Below, piece by piece: positions 11,431 through 22,974 of a stretch of DNA of 64,000 nucleotides. Under the pieces are notes generated by a model, which had not been told where the DNA came from, ran no database searches, and was given only the letters and a program-made list of their open reading frames with translations. The stretch comes from Chiua virens (taxonomy: Eukaryota; Basidiomycota; Agaricomycetes; Boletales; Boletaceae), in contig JAHNUO010000012.1 of the NCBI GenBank assembly GCA_019787685.1, positions 806,001 through 870,000 of the forward strand, written 5' to 3'. How positions within the stretch are numbered: position 1 is the stretch's first letter; each line of letters begins with the position of its first letter. The position numbers and the translations under genes are program-made.

Positions 11431-11794
11431 AGATAATACCTCATGTCAAGGCTGTCCAAAGGATCACATCCGATTGGCTGCCACAATATCTCACACATAT
11501 GCTTCTATCTTTCATTTCCCTTATCACTGACTCATCATCAGCAGTGCAAGGCTATGCTCTTATCTATAACTCATATCTATTCACACCTTATCATCCAATA
11601 GGATGCATTATGCTTATCTATGTAGTTTGTACTCAGATTAGAAGTCCAACATCCATGTAGTATATAAACCCCATGAATAAAGCCAGAGAGCTCTAACAAA
11701 GTTCTCTTGGAGTTTTTGCCTCTTCACTGGACTGAACCCCCTCTTCACTACACCACTATAACTTTAACAGTCTAGGTTGTTCTAGGTTGTTTTA
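11376..11794 (+). repeat. 3' LTR of the chromovirus
   Basis: 419 bp, starting TGTTACAATATC just after a purine run (ACAGGGGGTAG), the likely plus-strand primer. It retains the 39 bp missing from the 5' LTR. It ends GTTGTTTTA, so the terminal CA has become TA. Target duplication TGAGG follows. Confidence 0.92.
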
Positions 11795-11920
11795 TGAGGT
11801 GAGAAACATTATTTATTGAGACTAACTACACAGTCTTTAAGTTCTCTACCAGGATATCAATGCACTTGAAGCATACCATACAGAGAACGATCTGTGTTGA
11901 GACGATGTTAGGGCAGACAA

Positions 11921-12553
11921 TGAAACAACCAAACCTTTACAGGCTTAAGTTATTTGCTGGAAGGACAATGAAAGCAAGTCTGTGTGACTAGAGAGGCTTG
12001 GGGAAACTCCAGAAGGACAAGACTGGGTCCTTCAGTGAGTTGGGGATGTCCCTTTTATACTATTCTACTGTTTGTACAAGTGTAAGGTAAATCTACAGAT
12101 ATGCTATGCTATGGGACAAGGGTTTGAATGGGTATAGGGTATATGGATCTAGAATACATAGCCATAGAATGTAATTGCATCATAGACATGAGGAGGAATG
12201 GATATGAGGGTAGGCATGAGGTGAGGTAGGCATGAGGTGAGCATGTGTAGAATGGAATGACATACTATGAGTCTAGAGGGTGTCTGAGGGCTTGTATGGT
12301 CTAGGCTGGTCAAGGGTTAGTGGTTCTAGACCATAGCAAGGCATGGGTCAATGTATTTCAATCATATATCACTTTGTATTTGCTAAGTGTTCAGTTCCAG
12401 AGTTTCCAAGAGCATGGGAATTTCGGAAACTCCAGAAACTTGGAAACTCGGAAGGAATGGAATGCTTATAGCAAGCTCAAATGCAAAGGGAAAAATATGG
12501 AAAAATAGGCAAAAAATAGAGGGATTAGGATAGTATATTGTGTGATTGTAACA
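11921..12553 (-). mobile_element. solo LTR, minus orientation, GGTTGTTTCA-ending family
   Basis: On the plus strand it runs TGAAACAACC...GATTGTAACA, flanked by GACAA at 11916-11920 and 12554-12558. On the minus strand it starts TGTTACAATCAC and ends GGTTGTTTCA, the same terminus as the chromovirus LTR, so it is a related lineage. It is inserted in the repeated exon-like block next to the chromovirus. Confidence 0.88.
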
Positions 12554-12558
12554 GACAA

Positions 12559-14256
12559 GGTGAAAAACTTGTTTACCAAGATTGACTATGCAACTTTCAT
12601 GCCTTGTACCAGGATATGGATGTACTCAAAGCACACCATGGAAAGAACCATCTGCATTGCCTGCCACCACCTGCTAGACTAGCGGCCTTACAGTGATCCA
12701 TACATGATGGTTCAAACTCAGGCAATAACAACAGTATGGATGAGTCAGATGTCTCAAAGCCTCATAGCAAGCATTACTCCAGGACTCCCAAACCTGAATG
12801 TCATGGGAATCCTACCCAACACAGTTTCTACCTACCAAAATGGAAAATAAAGCGTGTAACTGCATTTCTCCTCAGACCAGTGGCCTTGACCTCCAAGTCT
12901 GCCTTAGCATATTGAGAATGTCAAGTGTCACTGACTGAGTCTGTCTCACTGTGAGTCAATTAGCATTCAGATCCAAAATGGTCTGAATATAGCAAACAAG
13001 AACCAAGACCTCATCACAATGCTTGGTGGAAAAGGCATGCAGGAGTGGGTGTCTTTGTTATGTTCTCATTTTGTTTTATTGATCACATTGTATTCATTTT
13101 GTACATAGGGATCACTCTCAGATTGGACACTGGATGTGTGAATTGGATTTCTATTCCACAATACATGCAGAATTGAACAAAATTCTATCTATGACCTCAG
13201 CACCTCCTCCAATGCCTTGATTGATCCTGCAGTATTGACTGTTTCCATCTTGAGCTTCTTGAGGTGGGTCTTTGATGACAGGATTGCCACCTTGATGGCC
13301 AGGATGGCCTGCCTTGTTGCACTGGAAGGACTGTCTTGAATCAACATTTTCTGCTTATTCTTAACAACCAGAACCTCATCGTCAATGTTCTCTGCAGGCG
13401 GCTTTATCTTAGGGTCTCATTTTACATGCTTCTGAAGCCAGATTGGATAGTGCTGTGGCTGTCTGTGGTTTGTACAGTGGTATGATCACCACCAGTTTCA
13501 GAACAGCTAGAGCCTATATTAGCACATGCAGATTGACGAACAGCACATTGTTACTCACTGGGACCCTTCACCACCTCTGCCTTTCCCATCTCCTTTATCC
13601 ACTTGCCTCCATGCCCACTCAAATATGTACAACTTTGTCAGTTCTTCACACACTGCCTGCATATGTGATTCAGCATCCTGAAACAGAGTACCCTGTGTCT
13701 TCACAACATTTGTGTGCATGGCATCTCATGGTTGATATCATTTTCTCCTTGTACCGGTTTGGTGCTGCTCACTGTCATTGTGCTCTTGGTCATTCCAGTC
13801 TTGATGATGATTGGCTTGTCGTCATTGCCATCATTAGACTTGTCCTCCATGACAATCAGGTGCTGTATAAACACACTGGTCAGTCTTGTGTGCATCTGTG
13901 AGCATCCAGCCATGCACCTTTCGTTTCTCTCCCTGTTCCAGCATCTTTCCCTTCTCCTTGTGCTTTCCTTTTGTTCTCTCGTTATCCATGTCCTCTCTTC
14001 CCTCACTCCTGCTTACAGTGACCATTCCTTTTGACCTGTTGATTGCCTGAGTTGTCACCACCTTTGTCACTGCCCTCCTCATGTCCCATTATCCCACTAT
14101 AGCATTTGTAGGCTGACCAATATAATCTGGCACAGAACTGCCAAGATTGAGTCTTCCCAAACTGTCATGTGTATCCACATGGCTTTCTGATCTCCTAGAC
14201 AGCATCTCCCAGTAACCATGGCCTGAAACTGAAGCTGGTAATCAAGTTAGATGACA
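12559..14256. other. no recognisable gene
   Basis: Starts with a third TACCAGGATAT exon-like block (12606 onward). After that only short overlapping ORFs on both strands (for example 13443-13901 plus) without domain signals. CpG-poor; probably decayed repeat DNA. Confidence 0.4.
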
Positions 14257-14261
14257 GTTCC

Positions 14262-14832
14262 TGTTAAGTTGTGTTCTACTCTGGGTGTGAACTCCAGAAC
14301 TCTGGAGTTATTCTGGTTGGAGGGACTTGGCTTCACTGTGTGTGGTGCACCCTTGTCAAGAGTCTGTCCATTATTTTGGAGAACAGAGGTTGGAGGTGAG
14401 ACTTAACACTGAAGTGAAGTCGAGCAGAGAAGATGCTAAGATCATTGAGGTCTTTAAGGAGTTTGGATGGAATAGAAGATAAAACTAATATTCAGACTGA
14501 GGGTACAAAGTCGGAGTACTACAGTTTATATACTTGGAGGAGAATGAAGATTAGTAATGGAGTTGGTAAGAAACTAAGTAAGATGGGAATTGGGAAAATA
14601 TGTAACCAGAGTGGAGTTGGGTATGTACAGAGGCTGGAGCTGTGTTGTTAAGCAAGACACAGGATATTACAAATGTAACACTAGTACAAAAAGAGACAAG
14701 AGGAATTGAGAAGGTTCTAAGTAAGAAGTCTGGAGATCAAGAGTTGTGTCTGGAGAGAGATCGTACCAGAGTTGTGAAGGAGTTAACCCAGAGATCTTGG
14801 AGTTGGACTGATGAAAGATATGGGATATGACA
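14262..14832 (+). mobile_element. solo LTR, TGTTAAGTTG family (copy 1)
   Basis: Starts TGTTAAGTTGTG and ends GATATGACA with target duplication GTTCC at 14257-14261 and 14833-14837. A TTTATATACTTGG promoter-like box lies near 14526. A diverged second copy is at 58867-59455, sharing for example AACTAATATTCAGACT and TTATATACTTGGAGG. Orientation is inferred from the box only. Confidence 0.85.
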
Positions 14833-14837
14833 GTTCC

Positions 14838-16162
14838 CCATGGTCTTGCAAAAAGAAGCTGGCCCTGAGTTAGTCCAATACATTCCCATTCATCTGTGTT
14901 ATTCCTACCTTGTCTGTTTCAGTTACTATATGGTCCATGAATTTGTATCTGTTTGGACTTCTCATGTGTGCCAGTGAGAGACACACACCCATCTTGATAA
15001 CCCCTCTCTAACTGAAGAAAAGTAGCCATGCACTTGGTGCTGAACAGATGATTCATGAAGCAAAGTTGAGTCAGATACTCACACCTCAGGTCATTCTGCA
15101 GGAATACAAGCATAAAGAAGAAAGGACAATTCAGATACTCATGCTTTGGGCTATCTGGTAGGCATGGGTATAAAAACAGATTGATAAAGACAAGTCAGGC
15201 TGGACCACAGTTTTGCTTTCCAAGTCATTCTTTTTTGCTTTCTTCTATTTTGTTTCATTCACTTCCAATGTTTCTGACCCAGACTGATGGTAGACTGATT
15301 CCAACTGATTCCAACGGATGCCTCACAGAACAGATTGATAAAGACAAGTTGGGCCAGACCCCACAGTTTTGCTTTCCAAGTCTTTTTTTTTTGCTTTCTT
15401 TCATTCCATTTGTTTCTGATGTCTCTGACCCAGACTGACAGTAGACTGATTTAGACTGACTCTGATGGACACCTCATAGCATCTTACCCCATCTTATTGT
15501 TGCTTGGACACAGTAGTACCTACCACAGACTAATTATCATCCATTGTCATTATGCTTTAAACATTCTCAGCTTGTTGATGAACCTGGATTTCTAGCCAGC
15601 ATCCAAGTCCTGTGTGGACTAGACAAGTGAATACCCACAACTGATAAAAAGCTAGTGTACCTTTAATGAAGGTGTGCACAGCCTTGCCATGGGGAATCCT
15701 GGTGCATGCCCTGCACTCTAGCTTCCCCCAAACTGAGCTTGAAACTAACATGGTCCCTTATGACTTGTCCAAGTTGAACTATGGTCAAAGACATACCATA
15801 CAACTATGAATCCAACCCAAAGGAGTGGACCAAGGATGGGATGGTCCCTATTCATCAGGTAGATGACACCTTCTCTGTCAAAGAAGGTGAGGATATGCAT
15901 TGACTGACCATGGCCACTTCATTGATATTATCAGTTGTGGCCAATGTGGACAAGTTAAACCTCATATTGAAATCAAACATGAAAGATCTCTGAAGGAAAA
16001 TCAAGGAGCAGTGTGGCAGTATGATTCATAATCATACTTTCATCACCATGCTGATCTCATCTATATTACTATGCAATTGACAAAATCCTGGTCAATCATT
16101 TAAGCACATCCAATGGTATGACAACTAACACATTCATCAGTGAACTTTTGGCTACAATGTAG
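14838..16162. other. no recognisable gene apart from the tandem repeat
   Basis: Short ORFs only on either strand; no conserved motif found. Contains the 154-bp tandem repeat at 15177-15478 and ends at the GTCAC duplication of the next solo LTR. Confidence 0.4.
15177..15478. repeat. two-copy tandem repeat of about 154 bp
   Basis: CAGATTGATAAAGACAAG occurs at 15177 and 15331, each followed by CCACAGTTTTGCTTTCC, a T-rich tract and CTGACCCAGACTGA. The second copy is shorter at its end. No coding role seen. Confidence 0.8.
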
Positions 16163-16167
16163 GTCAC

Positions 16168-16587
16168 TGTTACGATATCAACTTTCCATCCCTTAATGGA
16201 TTATACTTTCAATCTTTTCTAAGAATAATGCCTCATGTCAAGGCTATCCAAAGGAACACATCCGATTGGCTGCTACAATATCACACACTTACACTTCTAT
16301 CTATTCATTTCCCTTATCACTGACTCATCACGGCAGTGCAAGGCTATGCTCTTATCTATGACTCATATCTATTCACACCTTATCATCTAATAGGATATAG
16401 TGTGGTTATCTATGTAGTTCATACTCAGATTAGGAGTCCAATATCCATGTAGTATATAAACCCCATAAATCAAAGCCAGAGAGCTCTAACAAAGTTCTCT
16501 TGGAGTTTTCACCTCTTCACTGGACTGAACCCCCTCTTCACTAAACCACTACAACTTTAACAATCTAGGTTGTTCTAGGTTGTTTCA
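16168..16587 (+). mobile_element. solo LTR of the chromovirus family
   Basis: Starts TGTTACGATATC and ends GTTGTTTCA with target duplication GTCAC at 16163-16167 and 16588-16592. At 420 bp it matches the full-length 3' LTR, including the 39-bp block missing from the 5' LTR. AACAAAGTTCT, the self-priming sequence, is kept. Clearly related by descent but diverged. Confidence 0.93.
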
Positions 16588-16592
16588 GTCAC

Positions 16593-17267
16593 ATTATAGC
16601 TCCTGGGCCTGATCTCTCATGTGTTGTAAAGATAGAACTATTCTTGGTGTGCTACTTCATTTTTCTTCAGCATGTACATCTTGCTTTACTCATTGTATTG
16701 GTGTGGAGCCTTCAATTTCGTTAGGTTATACTCCCTCATTCACCACAGACTCTGTTGTATATGTATAGGGTGTATACTAATATATGTATGCTGTGACTAG
16801 ATGTTGAAGGGCCACACATGCCAATTTGCAGAGGACAGGAGCATTGTGGACACAATATGTATCATGTTGCATTGATCACATTGTTCAAGTGCTCATGTTC
16901 AAGATGTTTCAAGTTGGCGAAACTTGAATTGAAAAATTACTGTATGCCTTTACATTGCCTTTCCTCAAACATGCAGCTATCCTCTGCCATTCTGTCCTTC
17001 CAAAGGCCTTTGTGATGCCATCAATGGGTGTTGCAGATGACAATGGATACTGGTGCCTTCTTACACTGTTCCACATTCCTCCACTCTTGGATCTGCCTCA
17101 TCAAGACATGCTCCAGAATGTGCTCTCAGATTGGTGTGCCCACTATGGCCACTCCCACATGGCATTACAACTAAATGTAGAACATTGAACATTAACTGTG
17201 GCATCATATTCAGCGTATCCCTATGAACTTGCTGCTCAGCTTTATCTCATGTATCGCACAAGACAGT
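16593..17267. other. no recognisable gene
   Basis: Several short plus-strand ORFs (for example 16818-17015 and 16955-17188) overlap in different frames. None shows a domain. Confidence 0.35.
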
Positions 17268-17310
17268 TAGTGTTTAAAAGTCTAGTTCAGTCCAGTTTTC
17301 CATGGTCCAA
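17268..17310 (+). repeat. hAT-like terminal repeat fragment
   Basis: TAGTGTTTAAAAGTCTAG followed by TTCAGTCCAG closely matches the left end of the hAT element at 46189 (TAGTGTTTGAAAGTCTTG, TTCAGTCCTG). No matching right end or transposase was found nearby, so this is a single-ended fragment. Confidence 0.5.
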
Positions 17311-17925
17311 ATGAGGCAACTGGACCACAACCAGTCTTAGTAAGCTTCCAAAAGCAGTAGGACTGGACTGGCCCGCAAAATCAGCAGTGTCCCAGGTACA
17401 GGGACTGCCTTGGGTATCAAAGAACATGCTGAGCAGTGGCCTGATATCCACAAGAAAGGCTCCTCAACCACCAGACCTGATAATTCCTTGGTTACTACCA
17501 AATATTCATCTGGCCCCTGTGTTAGCATATCTGGAAGAAGAGACACTGAGCAGATCACATCCTTTGGAGATGCACATATAACATTGGCAGCCACGACAAG
17601 GTGTACTAAATGAAGGTTTTCCATCAATGAGTGCAACAACAATGAGGTTCCACTAACTCAGCATGTTATAGATAACAAAAAGTAGGTGATATAAAAAAGG
17701 TTGGGTGATAGGTTCATCCCAAGGGGGGTTATATTAGAAGGGATTGATGAATGAGAGTTTGTCAAAGTGTTCTACTAATCAACAAAACTTTATTTGTCTG
17801 TCCAGGTCTGTCCAGGTCTGTAAAAACCTATACATGGTCTGTTAGAGGTCTAGGAATGTCTGTTGGAGGTCTGTGAAGATATGAAATATACCATAGTAGA
17901 ATTAAAAAAATATCATTCATATTAG
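17311..17925. other. no recognisable gene
   Basis: Overlapping short ORFs on both strands at 17337-17642 are shadows of each other; no domain seen. Includes a small CTGTCCAGGT direct repeat near 17800. Confidence 0.35.
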
Positions 17926-17927
17926 TA

Positions 17928-19512
17928 CAGTGGCTCAAACAACTGTCCCAATGTTTGCATGTTTTTCACTAAATGCAATAAAATGTGGTAACCACTAAAC
18001 CTTACTGAGACATGTGGGAATATGAAATATAGTACCTACTCCTGGCTTTCTATTGGACCAAGGGTCAAAGGATTTGAATAAGACTTGATGAAATGGCAAT
18101 CATTTCAAAATGATCACTCATTGGGACAGTTCTTTGACTTTAAGTTTGGATTACATATATCAGACCCTAACATGTTGGAAAGTACTTACATACATTTGAT
18201 AATGGTTCTATTATGTTATATTTATGTAACTATCATCAGCTAGCACTATATAAACTCCACTATTTCATAGTAACTTCCCTATCATCATTATGAAACCTAT
18301 CTCCAGCTCTTAAGGGGGAATAACATCTCTTTCCCTTTCCTTAAACTTTCTTCCAGGAAAATCACCTCTGAAACTGGTCTGGGCAAGTCTATAGTGTCTA
18401 GGGTCCTTCAGGAAATCCAGCTAGACAAGACTAAACATCTTGGTGGTCACCCTTCAAAGTTTTCATTTACCAGCAAAGGGCTATTGTACAATAGATCATT
18501 ACTGGCAAGGCCAAAAATGCTGTTCAGCTCACTATATTTATCAATACCATTATTGATACTCCTATCTACCATAAGACAGCCAGAAATACCCTCAGGGAAG
18601 CCTCTTTGAAAGCTGTGGTAGAAAACAAAAACCTCTTCTCTTCAAGAGTCACAAGAAAGGATGGTTGGCCTATGCTTTCAAATACTAGCATTGGACTGTG
18701 GAGGGTGGGAAAATGGTCACATAGTTAAATGAGACTAAAGTCAATAGGATTGGGTCATATAAAAAGAGTATGTGTGGAAAAAGGCAGGAGAGTAGTTGAT
18801 TGCTAGAGGTACAGTCAAGCATAGAGGAGGCTATGGGCCTATATAGGATGGAATGGAGTGGGAGTTTAGAGTGAGATGTACAGAAGGATGGATTCTGAGC
18901 AGTATGTGACAATTTCACAGCAGGGGTTCCGGAAAACATTGAAGAATTTTAAATTTCAGAAGGTAATATCATTTTTTAATAAGATAATGATCCCAAGCAT
19001 ACCTCTAAAAGAGTTCAGACCTGGGTCAAAGATCAAGAGATTGGATCTTTAGATTGGCCTGCACAATCTCTAAATCTCACTTCCTTTGAACATACCTGAA
19101 ATCATCTCAAAAAATGACTTTCAGCTTATAAAAGTGCCCCTAAAGGAGTTTATCATTTATAGGAGAGGTTAGTAGAGGAGTGGGGGAATATTTGTGCAGA
19201 ATAGCATCAGAAACAGATTAAAAGCATGCATAGAAGGCTTGAAGCTGTTATCAAGGCCAAAGGAGGTCATACCAAATATTAAATACTTACATTCATATAA
19301 AGTCAAAAAACTGTCCCAATGAGTGATCATTTTGAAATGATTGCCATTTCATCAAATCTTATTCAAATCCTTTGATCCTTGGTCCAATAGAAAGCCAGGA
19401 GTAGGTACCATATTTCATATTCCCACAGGTCTTGGTAAGGTTTAGTGGTTACCATGTTTTATTGCATTTAGTGAAAAACATGCAAACATTGGGACAGTTG
19501 TTTGAGCCACTG
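17928..19512 (+). mobile_element. Tc1/mariner-like element with long terminal inverted repeats
   Basis: Begins CAGTGGCTCAAACAACTG and ends with its inverse (CAGTTGTTTGAGCCACTG), flanked by TA on both sides (17926-17927, 19513-19514), the Tc1 signature. The inverted repeats are about 210 bp each (17928 to about 18140 and about 19303 to 19512). Each repeat carries near its inner end an inverted copy of the outer motif (CATTGGGACAGTT). The interior holds a degraded transposase. Confidence 0.93.
18360..19281 (+). pseudogene. Tc1-like DDE transposase remnant
   Basis: The N-terminal region near 18380-18480 resembles the Tc1 helix-turn-helix (SRVLQEIQL, then GGHPSKF). Near 18733 the first catalytic motif reads NETKVNRIGS where DETK is expected, so the Asp is lost. 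At about 18987 DNDPKHTSKRVQTW carries the second Asp, and DWPAQSLNLTSFEHTW carries the Glu region. The end reads EAVIKAKGGHTKY with a stop near 19281, a normal Tc1 C-terminus. Several stops and at least one shift separate these blocks, so the gene is dead. Confidence 0.85.
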
Positions 19513-19778
19513 TAGTACTCACTAGTACCCATATAGCTATCACTACCTACATATGCAACTTAACTATTTCACCAACTATGACTATGCTATTATGTTCACA
19601 AACATTACTATGTTTTATAGAAATTAAATGTGGTCCTCCACCACAACCCTAACTATATATATACATGCCTAACAATCCATATTGAACAAGATACTATATA
19701 TACAAAGTGTTATGACCATAGATATTACTATGTATCATAAGTCACATATATAACCCATTCAGCTTCCTAGTATATGTT

Positions 19779-20390
19779 ACCGCACTTTTTTGTACACCTT
19801 TTTTCACTACACTTTCATTACACTTTTCACTACACTTTTTTTTGTACATTTTACTATACTTTTTTACCACACTTTTTACCACACTTTTTCATACACTTTC
19901 TCATAGATTTACTACACTTTTCACTACACTTTCACTACACTTTTTTCATACACTTTACTACACTTGAAGTATAGTAAAGTGTACAAAGAAAGTGTAGTAA
20001 AATGTCCAAAAAAATGTAGTAAAAGTGTAGTAAAAGTGTAGTAAAATGTACAAAAAAAGTATAGTGAAAAGTGTAATAAAGTGTACAAAAAAGTGTAGTA
20101 AAAATGTAGTGAAAAGTGTAATGAAAGTGTAGTGAAAAAAGTATAGTGAAAAGTGTAGTGAAAGTGTAGTAAAGTGTATTGAAAAAAGTGTAATGAAAGT
20201 GTAGTAAAGTGTAGTGAAAAAAGTGTAATGAAGGTGTAGTCAAAGTGTAGTAAAGTGTATGAAAAAGTGTGAAAAAGTGTAGTAAAGTGTATGAAAAAAG
20301 TGTAGTGAAAAGTGTCTTAAAAAAAGTGTAGTAAAGTGTATGAAAAAGTGTATTAAAAAGTGTATTAAAAAAGTGTAGTGAAAAGTGGTG
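19779..20390. repeat. inverted array of CACTACACTTTT-type minisatellite units
   Basis: About 185 bp of imperfect units such as CACTACACTTTT run from 19780 to 19965, then the reverse complement (AGTGTAGTAAAAGTGTAGT units) continues for about 425 bp to 20390. The junction at 19965/19966 is a near-perfect palindrome (CACTTTACTACACTT against GAAGTATAGTAAAGTG). The long ORF through it on the minus strand is repeat translation, not a gene. Confidence 0.9.
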
Positions 20391-22560
20391 GGTCTGTGGG
20401 GTCTGTGGGGTCTGTGGATGGTCTCTAGAGCTTGTAGAGCCTGTAGACAAAATGCAGGTTTGCTGATTAGTAAAGCTTGCTGAGCAATCCAGAATGAAAA
20501 GCAATCAATGTAAAAGTATCTGGATGGAGTTCAGATGATGAGAGGATTGATTTAAGAAGATGAGACATGAGAGAACAATAAAATGAGGTGAAACAAGGTG
20601 CAAGGAACAATATCCAGCCCACTCACACATGGGAGAGTAGACAGGTGATCTCCTGAACACAGAAAGATGGTATTGAATGTCAGAAAACATGGTTTTATAG
20701 TCCTGGGCACAATCCAAGACTGTTAAAGGCAATCCAACCCTAAGTAATCATACAGGATCAATGTAGGATGAGTATTTAAGAAAAGGAATGTCAAAACCTT
20801 GTAGATAACAAAAGAAAAGAAGGGTATTATGAGAGGAACAACCTCAATAAGGCCAAATTGGATAGGACAAGTTAAACTAGATAAAGTGGAACATGTACAA
20901 TGGAACTGGATTGGAATGCATTGACTCAGATTGGACTTGGATTGGGTTTGGATGATCTGTAAATGGTAGAAATAAAACTGGACCAGTATGAAGTCAATAG
21001 CGGATGGAATAAGGTGTGATAGGACATGATGGAGAGTGGGGAAAAGGTAGACTGCAACCATAAGGAGTTCTCAACTCCTACAACATTCAGCCAACTGTAG
21101 AATGATTCCTGTTTGTATAGCAACAAATTATTTTTTGTGGTGGTCGCTATGTTGACATCCACACCTTGCATTACACCAGCATGATGTCATTGAGATGTGG
21201 TCTTTCCCTTTGTCCATGCTCTCGGTCATCTAGGTGCCACATAGTTAAGAAAGCATTGGCTATCCCATTGGTAGACTTACTGTGATAAGCTCAAGGCACT
21301 CCTACATGATCAATGTGCTGCATCTTATTTGTTCCTTAGCAAGTGTATCTCGCACTCAACATAGATTAATCTGAAGGGATTGGCAATGTGCACCCTCACC
21401 GCCACCGCAGAATTGTGTTCCCATGATTGCTAAGTATTTAATGTGTCCATATCAATCAGCCTTCATATGTCTTCTCTCTTTGGATGTGTGGATTGCACCA
21501 TGAACCATTGTGTGGTGGGAAAACGGTGCCAGCTCTTGAGACAGTAAGCATACTTTGCTCTGGTTTACTTGAATGATTGAAAGTGTCAGATTAGAATCAG
21601 ACATGCCCAAGCAGAATGACAGTTCAAGTGCCAGCACTTGCTGTCTACATGGTTTCTGGCTGTGTAGCATCAACAAAGTAGATTGATTTGAGTGATCTCA
21701 CAATACATTTGGTCCAGGCTTCCAAGAGTGGAGACATGGCCTTTTGAAAGTTGATCAATTGTTGATGCAAACTCCATTTCCCATTGCATGACAAGCAAAA
21801 TATTCAATGTAGCCCACTACTGATCACCACCTACTAGTCTGAACCACCCTCAAAGATTTCCATGAATCTTTTGAGGGCATGCTTCAGTCCCTTCCTGACT
21901 GATTTTCCGAGAGCTTTCAATGCTGGCTTGCACTGGATGAACTCATTGACTTTGGCAAAGTCTAGGTCAATGAGCGACATGCCTAGCTCAAGCATCCCCT
22001 TTGTGGGAGCCTGTTGCCTTTTGCAGGCCTCCATGAGGTGAGACATAGCTGTGTGTCCTGACAACACACCTGACTGAGAAGCTATCTAAGTGTTTTCGAT
22101 CAAGACATGTAAACAAAAAAATAACCTTTTCTAGTAAGGGATATATGGATTCTTGAAACTGCATAAAGGCTAAAAGCAGTTGCATATTGAGCTTGGAACA
22201 CCACCTGAGATGATCCCATTCACTGGTGATTCTGGGATTACTAGCTCAAAATGTGTCAATCATATTACAAAAACACTGGATGTTGTCCTCCAAGCTGGTT
22301 GATTGAACAGTTGTTGGCTCTCTGCTGCTTGGGAGCGAGCTGATAGTCATAGTGGAGGTCATGACATGTTGCACTCACTGCAACTGATGTGAGTAAGTGA
22401 AAATGTAAGCAAGGGAGAATGTTACCTCAACATGGTCAATGACAAACTCATGGTTTGGAGCAATGGTTATGAAGCTTTTGTGCTGGTCCATGTCACAGAT
22501 GAGAGACCTGTTTTCATTCCTTATTGGCATATTACCATGGGGGTTACCAGCACCATCAGC
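20391..22560. other. decayed minus-strand ORFs, no identifiable gene
   Basis: Several 60-110-codon minus-strand ORFs (20723-21061, 21452-21676, 21834-22067, 21988-22185, 22375-22563). The 21834-22067 ORF (LELGMSLIDLDFAKVNEFIQ) has the most protein-like composition. No domain is recognised and no consistent splice model could be made. Confidence 0.3.
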
Positions 22561-22574
22561 CAACTGGCCATATT

Positions 22575-22900
22575 CCAGCTAGGCCTTGCTGGGCTTACTA
22601 TACTTAGCTAGGGTAAATAGGTCTTGTGTTGATAGTGGGGAACTAGGTTTTCTTGCAGCTGGCCACAACTTCTCACAAGGAGCCTAATCTCCGTGCAAGA
22701 CCTGAGCGAGTCTGAGTTGCTAGCAATGCCTTGCTAGGCCTACAATACTACACGAGGTCTTGCAAGCATCACACCTAGCCCATCTGAATCTCGACACCTG
22801 CCAGGCCTTGCTAGGCTTGAAATTTCTTGCGAGTGCTTGCAAGCACTGTATGTTACTCATCTGGATCCAATCATTTGCTAGGTTCTCATTTTTTTACTAG
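22575..22900. repeat. palindrome-rich segment with TTGCAAG and CCTTGCTAGGC motifs
   Basis: Short inverted motifs such as GCCTTGCTAGGC, CTTGCAAGCA and TAGCTAGG recur many times. A compositionally similar segment lies at about 32985-33260 (CTTGCTAGCC, TTGCAAGGAC). Function unknown; possibly a degraded non-autonomous element. Confidence 0.45.
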
Positions 22901-22974
22901 AGCACACCAGGTCTAATACAACTCAAACACTTGTATTCATTCACCGTGACCAATGATCATACACATTACAAACC

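Larger units (their letters stand above)
3769..11794 (+). mobile_element. Ty3/gypsy chromovirus (Tf1/sushi-like), full length but dead
   Basis: An 8.0-kb LTR retrotransposon bounded by TG...CA-type LTRs (3769-4148 and 11376-11794; the 3' copy ends TTTA instead of TTCA). A perfect 5-bp target duplication, TGAGG, lies at 3764-3768 and 11795-11799. Internal order is gag with zinc knuckle, protease, reverse transcriptase, RNase H, integrase, GPY/F-like segment and chromodomain, which is the chromovirus order. Two solo LTRs of another family sit inside it (5421-5956 and 7890-8576). The LTRs differ by about 12 substitutions, 11 of them transitions, plus one 39-bp deletion. Many in-frame stops and a mutated catalytic Asp make it non-functional. 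Confidence 0.95.

Noticed and set aside
13443..14082. Overlapping ORFs of 82-152 codons on both strands
   Set aside because: They overlap in several frames, lack conserved motifs and have no splice support.
15177..15478. Considered as CRISPR-like or LTR repeat
   Set aside because: Only two long diverged copies in direct tandem, no spacers and no TG...CA ends; a simple tandem duplication.
19935..20504. 189-codon minus-strand ORF rich in Thr, Leu, Phe, Tyr
   Set aside because: It is translation of the CACTACACTTTT-type satellite; periodic low complexity, not a gene.
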